64,000 nucleotides of DNA from Arthrobacter sp. Soil762 (lineage in GTDB: Bacteria > Actinomycetota > Actinomycetes > Actinomycetales > Micrococcaceae): assembly GCF_001428335.1 (NCBI RefSeq), contig NZ_LMSG01000012.1:583346-647345 (forward strand), read 5' to 3'. Within the stretch, counting starts at the first letter, position 1, and each line of letters begins with the position of its first letter. The notes beneath the pieces were generated by a model. It did no database searches, had not been told where the DNA came from, and worked only from the letters and a program-made list of their open reading frames with translations. Made by a program: the position numbers and the translations under genes. This document shows, piece after piece, positions 18,403-28,059 of this stretch.

Positions 18403-19290
18403 TTAGCCATTCAACCCTAATCTTCTGGTCACAAGCTTCAGAAGTTTCCTCAGGCGCTGCCAAAAGAATCCAGGCAGCGTCCGACGTCCGTGCTCGGAAG
18501 GCATCGGGAGCACGAGCGCCCCGTCAACGACCATGTGGCGTCCTGTCCCTATTGCGACTGACCTGTTAAACGTAATGTGCTCGCAAATCCACGGGCCGTT
18601 CTCGGGCGGCAAGTATGAGCCCATGGCGTAACTTTCGGCTTCATAAAGGCACAGCCCGTTGAAAGCCGATCGGCACCGCGTTTCGGAGTCAGATGTGAGC
18701 CGCCGTTGCTCAGGGTAGATGACGTTTTGGAAGAACGAGTAGTACTCAAAAGGATTACGTTGGACTCGCTGGATACGTTTATCGAGATCCGCGAAGGATC
18801 GATCTTCATCCTCAAAAGCGAGCAGGTCGTAGTAGGTCGGACGGGAGGTTGCAGACACAGCGAAAACGTCATCATCCTTGACCCTTTGCAGGGCCGACTG
18901 GAGAACCACGGGATCTAGATGCTCCAAGAACGGTTCGTCCACGTCTAAAACACAGATAGCCATTGCCGTCAGGGGCATTTTCTTGACGTAGCCAGCCAAG
19001 AACTGCCGTCCGAGAGCCATGCGTTGCAGTCGCTCAGTTGCCTCCGACATGAAGGATGTGTCGACCACCGAGACCATGCCTGTTGAGGCCGCAGCCTCCT
19101 CAAGCAATTCTCGGGTCAGGTCGGCAGAGCCGTTTTCCCCTATCACCGCAATAACTTTCATCCCCGACTGGCGCAGGGTGTCCAGTCCACGCACGACGCC
19201 GGGAATAGTGTCAGCGCAATTTTGCGCAAGGGCCAAGAAGACAATATCGTAGCGGTCGTCGTCACTCACTCCCACAGTCTGCCACAGCAA
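18403..19290 (-). CDS. Probable GT-A fold glycosyltransferase
   Basis: About 295 aa (289 if GTG 19269 is the start; the longer frame uses TTG 19290). The opening YDIVFLALAQNCADTIPGVV and KVIAVIGENGSADLT resemble nucleotide-sugar transferases of GT-A fold, and CVLDVDEPFLEHLDP supplies a DxD metal site. Further conserved-looking blocks are RSAFNGLCLYEAESYAMGSY and ENGPWICEHITFNR. It faces galE convergently, with 324 bases between. Family assignment (GT69/CAP59-like) is tentative; a role in the surface glycan is inferred from context. Confidence 0.6.
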   Translation of the reverse strand: MLWQTVGVSDDDRYDIVFLALAQNCADTIPGVVRGLDTLRQSGMKVIAVIGENGSADLTRELLEEAAASTGMVSVVDTSFMSEATERLQRMALGRQFLAGYVKKMPLTAMAICVLDVDEPFLEHLDPVVLQSALQRVKDDDVFAVSATSRPTYYDLLAFEDEDRSFADLDKRIQRVQRNPFEYYSFFQNVIYPEQRRLTSDSETRCRSAFNGLCLYEAESYAMGSYLPPENGPWICEHITFNRSVAIGTGRHMVVDGALVLPMPSEHGRRTLPGFFWQRLRKLLKLVTRRLGLNG

Positions 19291-20177
19291 TTGCGGCCCA
19301 CTAGGACGTCCTGATCAAGGAAGCGTATAAGACCTTCCCACCGAAGGTGCGCCTAATAGGTGGCAATTCTGCGGCGTCTCGCAGCCCGGCAGAGAGGCTC
19401 GACCGGACTTAACCAAGTATCGAGAAACTTCGCTAAACGGCCAACACAATCGCTCAAACTCCGACTTCACCATTTGCTCAGCGGCGTCGGTCAGAACCGA
19501 CGCACATTTCACAAGGCAGCCACTATGGACCCGTGTTTCAACCGCGTCGGCCACGTAACGGAACATCCCCGGCCTTAAGGCAGTCGCCGAAGCGGTGGTC
19601 ATGGCGGGCCGCAACCCGGGGACTCTGCGAACGACGAATACGCCGTTGACAAAAGGCTGCTGGTCAACAGCGCACCCTACCCCAAATCCCTACTTCCGGG
19701 TCTTGTTGAACGAGGCGAAGCCGTCCACCCCGAACGCAAAGTAGTTGTTTGTCAGCGTGAGGTGCCGCAGCCCGGTTCCGAATTGATCGCCATGCCGTAC
19801 CCCACGGCCGGTCAAACGATTAGTCTCCGCATTCAGCTCACGAGCCCATTGCGCACCGAAAGCAGCATGAGTGCGGGGTCCTCTGGAACTCGAAGCCGAG
19901 GGTGACGCCATCGAAAGCGACTATCCTGCGTGTTTCCGCCTGCGACATCCTCGGTGGTGACGGTCTCCCAATCGCAGTGATTCCTTACCGCTCAGGAGCT
20001 ACGTCGCGCCGGAGAAAGCAATTTCGGTCTGAGTGCCAGACTGGACCTGTGCAGGGAAGAGTCACTGTGAATTTCGTGTATGCGTGGCGGGTACAATTGA
20101 CCAGACCGCACAGATAATGCCGTTCTGGTGGCGTGCCGACTGGCGTGCCCAGCCATTCGACACAGGGGGACTCCGGT
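19291..20177. other. About 890 bases without a recognisable gene; leader of the Wzz/BY-kinase gene
   Basis: Frames at 19315-19614 and 19690-19911 on the minus strand have no recognisable domain. The last bases carry the strong ribosome-binding site AGGGGGA (20164-20170) that decides the start of the next gene. Confidence 0.5.
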
Positions 20178-21683
20178 TTGGATCTACACGACTACATGCG
20201 CATTTTGCGTCGCAGCTGGATAATGGTCGTCGCGGCGACTATGGCAGGACTGCTCGTTGCCGGGGCAACGAGCATACTCTCCAAACCTACCTACACGTCC
20301 GAGACGCAATTGTTCGTGGCAATCCAAAACTCTGGTTCGGTCCAGGAGATGCAACAGGGCAACTCCTTCAGCCAAGCGCGTGTCCAGTCCTATGTGAAAA
20401 CAGTGAACACTCCAGTCGTTCTCGATCCCGTCATTATAGCTCTCGGGCTGAACACGACCGCTGGGGCGCTGGCATCAAATGTTCGAGCCAGCACGGACCT
20501 GAATACGGTATTAATCAACATCTCGGTGAACGACACCTCTCCCGTTCAGGCGGCAGCCATAGCCCAAGCCGTGGCAAACAGCCTGGTAAAGGCGGTGGAT
20601 GGCCTAGAACGGCCAAAGACCGGAGGAACCTCGCCGGTAAGCCTGTCGATAATTACTCCGGCAACGGTTCCTGGATCTCCCTCTGCACCCAATACACGGA
20701 TGAATCTGCTCCTAGGGGCATTTCTTGGCCTCGGAACAGGCATCGGCATCGCGATACTTCGATTCTCGCTAGACAATCGGGTCCGAGGCGAAGCTGATGT
20801 GCGGCTAGTCACCGATGCTCCGATTCTGGGCGGTATCTCATTTGACCAAGCAGCGACTCGGAAGCCGCTGTTGACCCAGACGCCGGCCCAGAGCCCGCGG
20901 GCCGAGTCCTTCCGTCAGCTTCGCACCAACCTACAGTTTGCCAATGTCACAGGACAGGCAAAAACGGTACTCGTGACTTCTTCCGTACCAGGCGAGGGAA
21001 ATAGCACAACCGCAACAAACCTTGCTATCGCGCTTGCACAAGCAGGCCAGACGGTCTGCTTGGTCGACGCTGATCTCCGGCGGCCAATGGTCAACGAATA
21101 CTTAGGATTGGACCGCAGCATAGGCTTGACCACAGCGCTCGTTGGTTCATCCGATGTCAACGATCTACTACAACCGTGGGGCGACGAAAATCTCTTCGTA
21201 CTGGCTTCGGGCCAGATCCCGCCCAATCCTAGTGAGCTCTTAGGATCTGACGAGATGAAGCACCTTATTCTCAGACTGGAACATGCCTTCGACACAGTTG
21301 TAGTGGATGCGCCGCCACTGCTTCCAGTTACCGACGCCGCAGTACTTTCGCAGCATGTTGGTGGGGTAATCGTAGTGATTGGATCACAGAAGCTGAAGCG
21401 ACAAGATCTCGAAAAGTCCTTGAGCGCCCTGCAAATGGTTGGCTCTAACCTCCTGGGAGTAGTCCTGAACCGGCTTCCGGCACGAGGACCGGATGCGTAT
21501 TCTTACAGCTACTCATACAGCAGTCAGGAAGTAAGAACTCCACCCCGAGCAGCGGCCAAGTCCAATCGCACCGCGTCACGTACTGAAGATCATCAACGTG
21601 ATGATGATTTCAGCAAGATGATTTTAAATAGCCCGGAACAACCCCCTAAGGTATTCCCCGGCAGTCGTTTAGATTCTAATTGA
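20178..21683 (+). CDS. Wzz-type chain-length determinant fused to BY-kinase (capsular tyrosine autokinase)
   Basis: A 501-aa co-polymerase that sets polysaccharide chain length and couples it to tyrosine phosphorylation. TTG 20178 is chosen because AGGGGGA lies seven bases before it; the protein then begins LDLHDYMRILRRSW. A first membrane segment lies near residues 16-38, the Wzz loop spans to about 170, a second segment (LLLGAFLGLGTGIGIAIL) follows, then the cytosolic ATPase. Its P-loop reads SSVPGEGNSTTATN, with Asn275 where Walker A normally has Lys. Walker A' is LVDADLRRP and Walker B TVVVDAPPLLP. A C-terminal YSYSYSYSS cluster offers the autophosphorylation tyrosines. Confidence 0.85.
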   Translation: MDLHDYMRILRRSWIMVVAATMAGLLVAGATSILSKPTYTSETQLFVAIQNSGSVQEMQQGNSFSQARVQSYVKTVNTPVVLDPVIIALGLNTTAGALASNVRASTDLNTVLINISVNDTSPVQAAAIAQAVANSLVKAVDGLERPKTGGTSPVSLSIITPATVPGSPSAPNTRMNLLLGAFLGLGTGIGIAILRFSLDNRVRGEADVRLVTDAPILGGISFDQAATRKPLLTQTPAQSPRAESFRQLRTNLQFANVTGQAKTVLVTSSVPGEGNSTTATNLAIALAQAGQTVCLVDADLRRPMVNEYLGLDRSIGLTTALVGSSDVNDLLQPWGDENLFVLASGQIPPNPSELLGSDEMKHLILRLEHAFDTVVVDAPPLLPVTDAAVLSQHVGGVIVVIGSQKLKRQDLEKSLSALQMVGSNLLGVVLNRLPARGPDAYSYSYSYSSQEVRTPPRAAAKSNRTASRTEDHQRDDDFSKMILNSPEQPPKVFPGSRLDSN

Positions 21684-21802
21684 AAATAAGAATCTAAACT
21701 ACGCACGGCCGAGCGCGATAGCCTTAGCTTACTGACTACCATGTGGTTTGCTTGGTTTTTCATGATCGTCCAGATGTGTAGCCTGACTCATAAAGGATCC
21801 TT

Positions 21803-23107
21803 ATGATAAAACCGATTGTTGTAATACTCCAAGAGTATGTTCCTCAGTACCGGGTGCCGTTCTTTCGGCGTTTGATTGAACTCGGGGCCGAAAATGGTAT
21901 TGATATTCAAATTGCGGCGGGCACAGCCAACAGGAATCAGCACCAGCGCCAAGACTCGGTTCCTGCGGAATTCACTATTCCAATCTCCCAAACGGAAGTC
22001 AGGATTGCAAATACGCGCCTGGTTTTTCGACGCGTCGCGCCCGTCATCTCAACGGCGAATCTTGTCATTATGGAGCAAGCTCGACGCAATATCGATGCAT
22101 ACTGGCTACTTTTGTCACCATGGCAGCGCCGGAAAATTTGCCTCTGGGGGCATGGACGGGACTTCGTCACAAGCCCGTCATGGATCAAACGGCAGGCTAT
22201 GTCCAGGTTGACCCGCGCGGCAGATTGGTTCTTTGCTTACACCGAAGGGTCGCGGGATTCGGTCGTGTCCAGTGGATACCCCCTCGCACAGACCACAGTT
22301 GTTCAGAACTCAATTGATACAGCCGACCTCCAAAACGATATGTCCCGCATATCGCCGGCTCAGGTTGGTGATTTTCGCAGAGAGAAACAGCTCTCGCACT
22401 TGACCGCAATCTTTGTCGGGGGCCTCGATGAATCCAAGAGACTTCCTTTTCTCTTTGAGGCATGTAGACACGCATTCCGGATGAACGAAAATTTCCGGCT
22501 CCTCGTTGTGGGCAGTGGTCCCCTCAGAGAGAGCGTAGAGCGGCTCACCGAAACCGAACCGTGGCTCCGATACCTAGGTCCGCTCTTTGGAACCGAGAAG
22601 GCCCTTGCCATAGCGGCGGCGGACCTAATTTGTATGCCAGGACGCGTAGGACTTGTAGCGGTTGACAGCTTCGCTACTGGTCGCCCAATTGTGACGACAC
22701 CCTGGCCGTGGCACGGTCCGGAATTTGAGTATTTGGAAGATGGCAAAACATGTGTCGTTTCGGCTGGTGGAGAGCAATCCTATGCCAAAGCCTTGATGCG
22801 CCTACTCACAGACAAGCAAGAACTACGAACAATGCAGGAAGCATGCAGATCCGCCCGCGAAAAATATACTATCGAAGAAATGGCGGCTCGGTTTTTCGAA
22901 GGGATACAACGGGCATTGACCTACGGATCCGGCGAAATGTCGCGTTCTTCCTTTGACGCTCACCTGGTGGGTCTTGGACGTACCACTGGACGCAGAAGTC
23001 GCCTCGGCCCTCGGGTCCATTCTCAAGAAGCCGCACGAACTGCAAGTAGTATTGCTGTCGTTCAGCCTGATCGTCTAGCGCGACCGCAATGGGCCCTTTC
23101 CATTTAG
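21803..23107 (+). CDS. GT4-family (GT-B fold) glycosyltransferase
   Basis: A 434-aa retaining transferase. It opens with VILQEYVPQYRVPFFRRLIE, has ICLWGHGRDF and a C-terminal nucleotide-sugar domain with IFVGGLDESKRLPFLFEA, LLVVGSGPLRESVE and ICMPGRVGLVAVDSFATGRP. The start is supported by AAAGGATCC before ATG 21803. The last 50 or so residues (after RALTYGSGEM) are Arg/Ala-rich and unlike the family. They run into a fragment of an ISL3 transposase on the other strand, so the natural C-terminus may have been replaced. Confidence 0.82.
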   Translation: MIKPIVVILQEYVPQYRVPFFRRLIELGAENGIDIQIAAGTANRNQHQRQDSVPAEFTIPISQTEVRIANTRLVFRRVAPVISTANLVIMEQARRNIDAYWLLLSPWQRRKICLWGHGRDFVTSPSWIKRQAMSRLTRAADWFFAYTEGSRDSVVSSGYPLAQTTVVQNSIDTADLQNDMSRISPAQVGDFRREKQLSHLTAIFVGGLDESKRLPFLFEACRHAFRMNENFRLLVVGSGPLRESVERLTETEPWLRYLGPLFGTEKALAIAAADLICMPGRVGLVAVDSFATGRPIVTTPWPWHGPEFEYLEDGKTCVVSAGGEQSYAKALMRLLTDKQELRTMQEACRSAREKYTIEEMAARFFEGIQRALTYGSGEMSRSSFDAHLVGLGRTTGRRSRLGPRVHSQEAARTASSIAVVQPDRLARPQWALSI

Positions 23108-23350
23108 GAGCTTGTTGGTTCGTCTCAGGCGCGTGGCGGCTTGAACAAGAATTCTAAGCTCGTCCTTCGCGGCGGCAGCGTCTCCCAGGGAGTTCGTGCG
23201 AGGCAGTTCCCGCAGCTGTTCCTTGACCTTCCACACCGCCTCCAGCTTGCCTGTCGAGTCATCGGCTGCGACGACGTCGGCCAGGCGGCGGGCTGCGTTC
23301 GCGGTCAGCGTGTCGCCGGGGCGCACGAGCAGCATCCGGTGCGCCCAGGG
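23096..23350 (-). pseudogene. ISL3-family transposase fragment
   Basis: The minus strand reads AHRMLLVRPGDTLTANAARR, LADVVAADDSTGKLEAVWKV and KEQLRELPRTNSLGDAAAAK, a segment typical of the middle of ISL3-type (DDE) transposases of actinobacteria. It ends at TNKLLNGKG, where the full protein would continue. No start, end or inverted repeats could be defined. It overlaps the 3' end of the GT4 gene by a few bases. Confidence 0.72.
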
Positions 23351-23598
23351 AGATGAGATGGAAGTGATTAACCTATTTCCCCGGGAACCTTGAAGAGCCG
23401 GTATGCTCAATCATGGCTCGTAATCCTGTTCAGGTTGAATGCTTAGACGCACTCATCCCAGCACGGCCACGGGCCCCTTTTTTCAGCTACGACACGGAAT
23501 CAATTCCCCCCATCCACGAAGCCCTCAACAGTCACCGAAGCACATATCCCGGCCGGGCCCTAGCCAATTTCACCTCCGACACCAAATCCATTCCTTGA
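23351..23598. other. Short interval with one unassigned small frame
   Basis: A 61-codon plus frame (23413-23598, beginning MARNPVQVECLDALIPARP) is possible but has no recognisable domain or clear ribosome-binding site. I do not call it a gene. Confidence 0.4.
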
Positions 23599-24543
23599 CT
23601 ACGACTTAGTAGAAGCATCAATCTGGTAGTCCGTGTATCGGTCAAAAGAGGTCAACCGCAGCCCATCGAACGTTCCTCGAGCAGACGAAAAATGCAGCAG
23701 CGCTCGGTGGCGTATCCATATGTCGCGTCGTAAAAGGGAAACAGCATAGTCAGCGAAGCCGATGGTCAATCGCCGCCCTGCCCTCAACAGCGTCCATGCG
23801 GCGGACGAGCCAAATTCTCGATCCACCCAGACGTAAGCCAAGGAACTAAAATAGGCCCGGTCTAGCGCGTATCTGAATGTCATGCGACCCGCCGGCACGA
23901 TCTCTGTGACGACTGCTCGCGCACTCCAGCGCAAGCCCTGGCCCGCTGCAATCCATCTAGTCAATAAATGTGTGTCCTGCGCACCGGATGTATTATACCG
24001 GAGCGAATAACGCCAATTCTGGACTAGGGCGGGAGGAAACAGGATATTACCGTCGCCTGTTGGCTTCTGCAATACGCTGGCGTCTTCAAAAGTTGGCCGG
24101 TTCCAATAGGCCCCACTTTCGCACCAGAACGGCGGTTCCACTTCGAACTGCGGAACTACTGGGCCTGCAATAACATCTCGGGGAAAAGCCATATGCATGT
24201 CCCAAAGTGCTTGAAACCAGTCGCTGCGGGGGCTCTCATCGTCGTCAATAAAGATTACTGGCGCATCCAAAAACTTAGCATAGTCCAGAGCGGCATTCCG
24301 AGCTATTACAAGGCCTTGCGGCTGAGCCGGCAAGTAGTGCATAGTCACATTTTTGAAGCCAGAACTGCAATCATCAAAGACAACCCTCGCCGATTGTTCG
24401 ATGTCATTGTCAACTATCAGAACATGAACATCGACTTCGGCATTCGGGAATGGCTGTGCATTCAATTTCTGCAATAGCGATCGCAGCAACAGGGGTCGCT
24501 TATACGTGCATACTGCAATGACACACAGCTGCCGGCGACTCAT
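23599..24543 (-). CDS. Glycosyltransferase family 2 protein
   Basis: A GT-A enzyme of about 314 aa. It begins MSRRQLCVIAVCTYKRPLLL, has LIVDNDIEQSARVV, QGLVIARNAALDYA and the DxD-type VIFIDDDESPRSDW. Later blocks are PVVPQFEVEPPFW and GAQDTHLLTRWIAAG. ATG 24543 directly precedes the core; a start at 24588 would add 15 residues and overlap the upstream gene. It is the last gene of the minus-strand operon that begins at 30345. Substrate unknown. Confidence 0.83.
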   Translation of the reverse strand: MSRRQLCVIAVCTYKRPLLLRSLLQKLNAQPFPNAEVDVHVLIVDNDIEQSARVVFDDCSSGFKNVTMHYLPAQPQGLVIARNAALDYAKFLDAPVIFIDDDESPRSDWFQALWDMHMAFPRDVIAGPVVPQFEVEPPFWCESGAYWNRPTFEDASVLQKPTGDGNILFPPALVQNWRYSLRYNTSGAQDTHLLTRWIAAGQGLRWSARAVVTEIVPAGRMTFRYALDRAYFSSLAYVWVDREFGSSAAWTLLRAGRRLTIGFADYAVSLLRRDIWIRHRALLHFSSARGTFDGLRLTSFDRYTDYQIDASTKS

Positions 24544-24571
24544 TTCCAATACTTCAAGTTCAGCGATGCTT

Positions 24572-25450
24572 CTACGCTCCTCTTGCATCCAGAGTTAACC
24601 AATCAGCACCCAGGAGGTCAGCGGCACTCTCTCCGCTCGACATCCAAGGTCTCGGTGCAATTATGGTATGTGGTCCTCGTCGTGCCATGAGCCAAGCAGC
24701 CCACCAGCTAAAGGACGAATTACTCATGACCATGCCACTACCCATCGACATAGCTTTTATCGTATTCAGGCTAGATAACTCAGAATTTTTCATGAAGATA
24801 TTCACGTTGGGTAAGTATCCCAACTCATTCTGGGCCACCTTTGGCTCGTCCGAAAATGCTGTCGCCTTGTCAACCGACGATATCTTGCGGATCAGCCCTA
24901 GTCCACGTTCAAAATAGTCACTTGACGTAAGGCCGTGAACGGCTTGTGTATGCGACGTCATGTAATCCCCACGGCGAACATGGACAGTTGCGCGCCCGTT
25001 ATTCACCAAGGCCTCCATGACGCTTTGTTCCGCCACAGTCGCCGGACTGCTCAAAATTAGGTCCGCCATACGATCGGCGATGCCCGAGAAATACTGAGGC
25101 GACTGAAAGTATCCAAAAATCGTCGTGCCTGGGACAATTTTGTTGATCTTCGCGGAATAACCGAAAGACTCCTCTCTATAAACTCGAAGCTTTCTCGTCC
25201 GCGCTGATAGACCGAGTCTTTTTGAACGACGGCCAAGATCCAGCCACGGCGACTCATCTGAAACGACCTCGCCCGGCAGCGCCAGCGAACCCAGCTCAAA
25301 TGACCTCAAGTCTCCCTTGACGTATTTGGAGGCATCTATATAAAGAGGGCAATTGAGACGTTCAGCCTGTTCCCAGGCCGCAGCAAGAACAAACATCTGA
25401 TTGCCCAAGCCACCCGTCAGGTAGGCACAAACGCCATCATCTATGTTCAC
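24572..25450 (-). CDS. Alpha-1,2-fucosyltransferase (GT11)
   Basis: A 292-aa GT11 enzyme that would transfer fucose from GDP-fucose. The family motifs are all present: LTGGLGNQMFVLAAAWEQAE, ATVHVRRGDYMTSH, a short FSDEP block and SNSSFSWWAAWLM. It starts with GTG 25450, directly abutting the stop codon of the upstream GT2 gene, and its end lies close to or overlaps the next GT2 gene, as expected for an operon. Gmd and Fcl in the divergent operon (30.6-32.6 kb) make the donor, which supports the assignment. Confidence 0.88.
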   Translation of the reverse strand: MNIDDGVCAYLTGGLGNQMFVLAAAWEQAERLNCPLYIDASKYVKGDLRSFELGSLALPGEVVSDESPWLDLGRRSKRLGLSARTRKLRVYREESFGYSAKINKIVPGTTIFGYFQSPQYFSGIADRMADLILSSPATVAEQSVMEALVNNGRATVHVRRGDYMTSHTQAVHGLTSSDYFERGLGLIRKISSVDKATAFSDEPKVAQNELGYLPNVNIFMKNSELSSLNTIKAMSMGSGMVMSNSSFSWWAAWLMARRGPHTIIAPRPWMSSGESAADLLGADWLTLDARGA

Positions 25451-26353
25451 TTAGGCTCGTCTCCTAGTGACATCCAGCAGTCCGGCCGCTCCCGCCACAC
25501 AGCAGTCCCACCACAGCCGGTCATGTGAACGGGACAAAAGGAAGCGGACAAGATAGGTAACAGATTCGGTCAGAGTGCCATACACGACCATAGACCGCCG
25601 GACCCTCCCAAGGTTGTCCTCGGCAAGGGACCAGCGGTGGGCAACCGCCATGCGAACGAGCAAGGGCCGCTTGTGACGATTGACCGGCGACTGGTGGTGG
25701 TGGAGTCTTGCGGCATGTACATGCCTGAGTTTTCCTCGCGCACTTGCCCGCAACCCGAAATCGGCGTCTTCTCCGATCGCATATCCGACCCTGCGTTCGT
25801 CAAACGCGAGCCCATCTATCATCGCAAGCCTAAATGACATGGAACACCCGGGCAGCCAATCGACGTCCACGTCGAACGGTGTCTCATGCGCCCCAATGTT
25901 AAAGCCGGTGGATAGCACCCTACCTGGGTGTATACTGTCTCGTCCCGAAAGCCGGGCGACGATCCTTGCTTTTTTCCGGTTCCCCCCTTTTATCAATCCT
26001 CCTGCGCCAACCAGGGTCGGGTCCATTTCAAACGCCTTCATGAGCTCTTCGATGTACTCCGGTTCAAGCTCTACGTCATCATCGATAAAATGCACCACCT
26101 CGACGTCCTCTTGAAGCGTTCTAAGTGCGACATTTCGCTGCAAAGTGAGACCAGGGGCGGTGTGGACATATTCAAGAAACGGCAGCCCACCTTCACTCTT
26201 ATATTGGTGACTGAGATCTGCAGTGTCCTCGCTATCGCTACTGTCTACTACGAGAAGCCTTAACGGCATTCTCCGCTGCTGCAACAACGAATCTAGACAG
26301 CGCTTTATGTCTGCATGTCTGTTGCGAGTACATATAACTAATGCGTCTTTCAT
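25451..26353 (-). CDS. Glycosyltransferase family 2 protein
   Basis: A 300-aa GT-A enzyme: MKDALVICTRNRHADIKRCL, VVDSSDSEDTADL, LTLQRNVALR, the metal site VVHFIDDDVELEPEY, and the acceptor-side block LPGCSMSFRLAMIDGL followed by GEDADFGLRA. ATG 26353 overlaps the stop of the ABC gene by four bases (ATGA), so translation is probably coupled; the longer frame to 26473 is inside that gene. It likely adds a sugar to the lipid-linked repeat unit. Confidence 0.85.
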   Translation of the reverse strand: MKDALVICTRNRHADIKRCLDSLLQQRRMPLRLLVVDSSDSEDTADLSHQYKSEGGLPFLEYVHTAPGLTLQRNVALRTLQEDVEVVHFIDDDVELEPEYIEELMKAFEMDPTLVGAGGLIKGGNRKKARIVARLSGRDSIHPGRVLSTGFNIGAHETPFDVDVDWLPGCSMSFRLAMIDGLAFDERRVGYAIGEDADFGLRASARGKLRHVHAARLHHHQSPVNRHKRPLLVRMAVAHRWSLAEDNLGRVRRSMVVYGTLTESVTYLVRFLLSRSHDRLWWDCCVAGAAGLLDVTRRRA

Positions 26354-28059
26354 GAGCCCAACTCCATATTCTGATGAGAGTGTAGAATCCTGCCGTTGAC
26401 GAGATCGATTCTTCGATCCACAAAATCTAGGGCCGCTTGGCGGTGTGTAACTACTATCACAGTCATCTCCCAAGGGATTCTACTAACTGCCTCCAAGATT
26501 GCCCTTTCAGTGTCCAAATCTAGCGCGCTGGTAGCCTCGTCTAAAATCAAAAGCGAAGGCTGTCTGTACAAAGCTCGCGCCAGACCCACCCTTTGTCGTT
26601 GGCCTCCAGATAGCCCTATTGACTTGGAGTCTATGAACGAATCAACTCCGGAAGGCAGTTGATCAACCAGCTCTTCAAGTTGCGTCATCCGAAGCACTCG
26701 AGCAAGAAGTTCGACATCAGCAGGGCGGTCCCAATGAATGTTCTCAGCCATCGTCCCGCGGCGAATTGGAACGTCCTGCGGAACAATACCAATAGACCGA
26801 CGGAAGTCACCCCATGCGTCCACATTTAGGTCCGCACCATTTACCCGAATGATTCCAGCAGATGGTGGAAACAATCCTAGAAGGATGTCAAGCAGCGTTG
26901 TCTTTCCTGAGCCACTCGGTCCCAGAATCGCAACGCGCTCGCCCGAACGAATTACGAGATCAATTTCAGCAAGCGCAGCCACGTGTCGACCGGGAAAAGA
27001 ATGCGATACTCCGCGAAGAATAAACTCCGGCGGATCCTCTCCACTTCGGCTCGATGACCCTTCACTCGGCATCATGTCCAGCCCCGAGGATCCGATATGA
27101 GAATCCGCCAGGCTGGCCATTCGTGCATCCCACTTTTCGATCCACGTGATTTGACCAAGAGCCGTGTTCAACTGATTCTGAACGGCCTGAACTCTCGGGA
27201 TTATTCGATAGAAAAGTGCTACAAACACCAAACCTAGCGTTATGTCCCCTTGTATAAGAAGTGCTAGGCCGACGACTAAGGCCAAGAATACCGCCGCAAC
27301 AGAATCAACCATGGTTCTTGTCGCTGAAGGCAGCATAATCTGACGCCGTCGCAGCCGCCCCAGCAGGTCAGCACTCTCTTGGGAGCGCATCAGCCACTCG
27401 CGGTCGCTACCTGACTCACGCAAAAACTTTATGTCCGACAGAGATGAGGATACGTCCTCCGCAATCTCTGTCGTCGTTCCGGATAATCTTCGCTCATTTT
27501 GTCGAACATGCTTCAGTCGCAGGCGAAAAATAAGAGCTGAGACAACAATGAACAGAAATGCAAGGCCAAGTAGACTAGGTGTCAATACAGCAGATGCCGT
27601 AATGAGTATGATTACAACAACGCACGTTCCGATCCCTGAAAGCAAGGAATATACACCGTTCGAAAGCTGCGTGGCCTCTGACATAACAGCAGCCGTGATC
27701 TCGCCCTGGCCTAGCTTTCCAACTTGCAACCACGGCCCCGCCACTAGTCGTTCCATCAGATGACGCCGTGCTTTGGCTTCGACCGAGGTGGTAACCCGAC
27801 TGATGAGAGAGTCACCAAGGTACTTCAGCAGGGTTGACAGGACGAGAAACACTGTCAATAGCGTCAGAATCGGAAGTAAGGAACCGATGGTCGGGCTACC
27901 CTGATTGAGCAAAGGGAGAATACTTGCTAATCCCAGTGCTTCGGCCACACCGCTCAGGGCCAAAACGATAATGGAGCCCACGGCAGTGACCCTAAATGGC
28001 TTCACGAGCGCGAAATAATGCCGAAGGGCGCCAACGGGCTTCTTTATCATTTTATTCAC
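26350..28059 (-). CDS. ABC transporter with fused membrane and ATPase domains, candidate glycan flippase
   Basis: A 569-aa half-transporter. Residues about 20-310 hold the exporter membrane domain with six hydrophobic segments. The ATPase domain has Walker A (ILGPSGSGKTTLLDILLG), the signature LSGGQRQRVGLARAL, Walker B (LLILDEATSALD) and the switch His in VVTHRQAALD. It resembles MsbA/PglK-type exporters. It starts with GTG 28059 overlapping the stop of the polymerase gene (GTGA); ATG 28050 is an alternative. Its neighbours suggest it flips the lipid-linked repeat unit, since no Wzx-type flippase is visible. Confidence 0.85.
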   Translation of the reverse strand: MNKMIKKPVGALRHYFALVKPFRVTAVGSIIVLALSGVAEALGLASILPLLNQGSPTIGSLLPILTLLTVFLVLSTLLKYLGDSLISRVTTSVEAKARRHLMERLVAGPWLQVGKLGQGEITAAVMSEATQLSNGVYSLLSGIGTCVVVIILITASAVLTPSLLGLAFLFIVVSALIFRLRLKHVRQNERRLSGTTTEIAEDVSSSLSDIKFLRESGSDREWLMRSQESADLLGRLRRRQIMLPSATRTMVDSVAAVFLALVVGLALLIQGDITLGLVFVALFYRIIPRVQAVQNQLNTALGQITWIEKWDARMASLADSHIGSSGLDMMPSEGSSSRSGEDPPEFILRGVSHSFPGRHVAALAEIDLVIRSGERVAILGPSGSGKTTLLDILLGLFPPSAGIIRVNGADLNVDAWGDFRRSIGIVPQDVPIRRGTMAENIHWDRPADVELLARVLRMTQLEELVDQLPSGVDSFIDSKSIGLSGGQRQRVGLARALYRQPSLLILDEATSALDLDTERAILEAVSRIPWEMTVIVVTHRQAALDFVDRRIDLVNGRILHSHQNMELGS

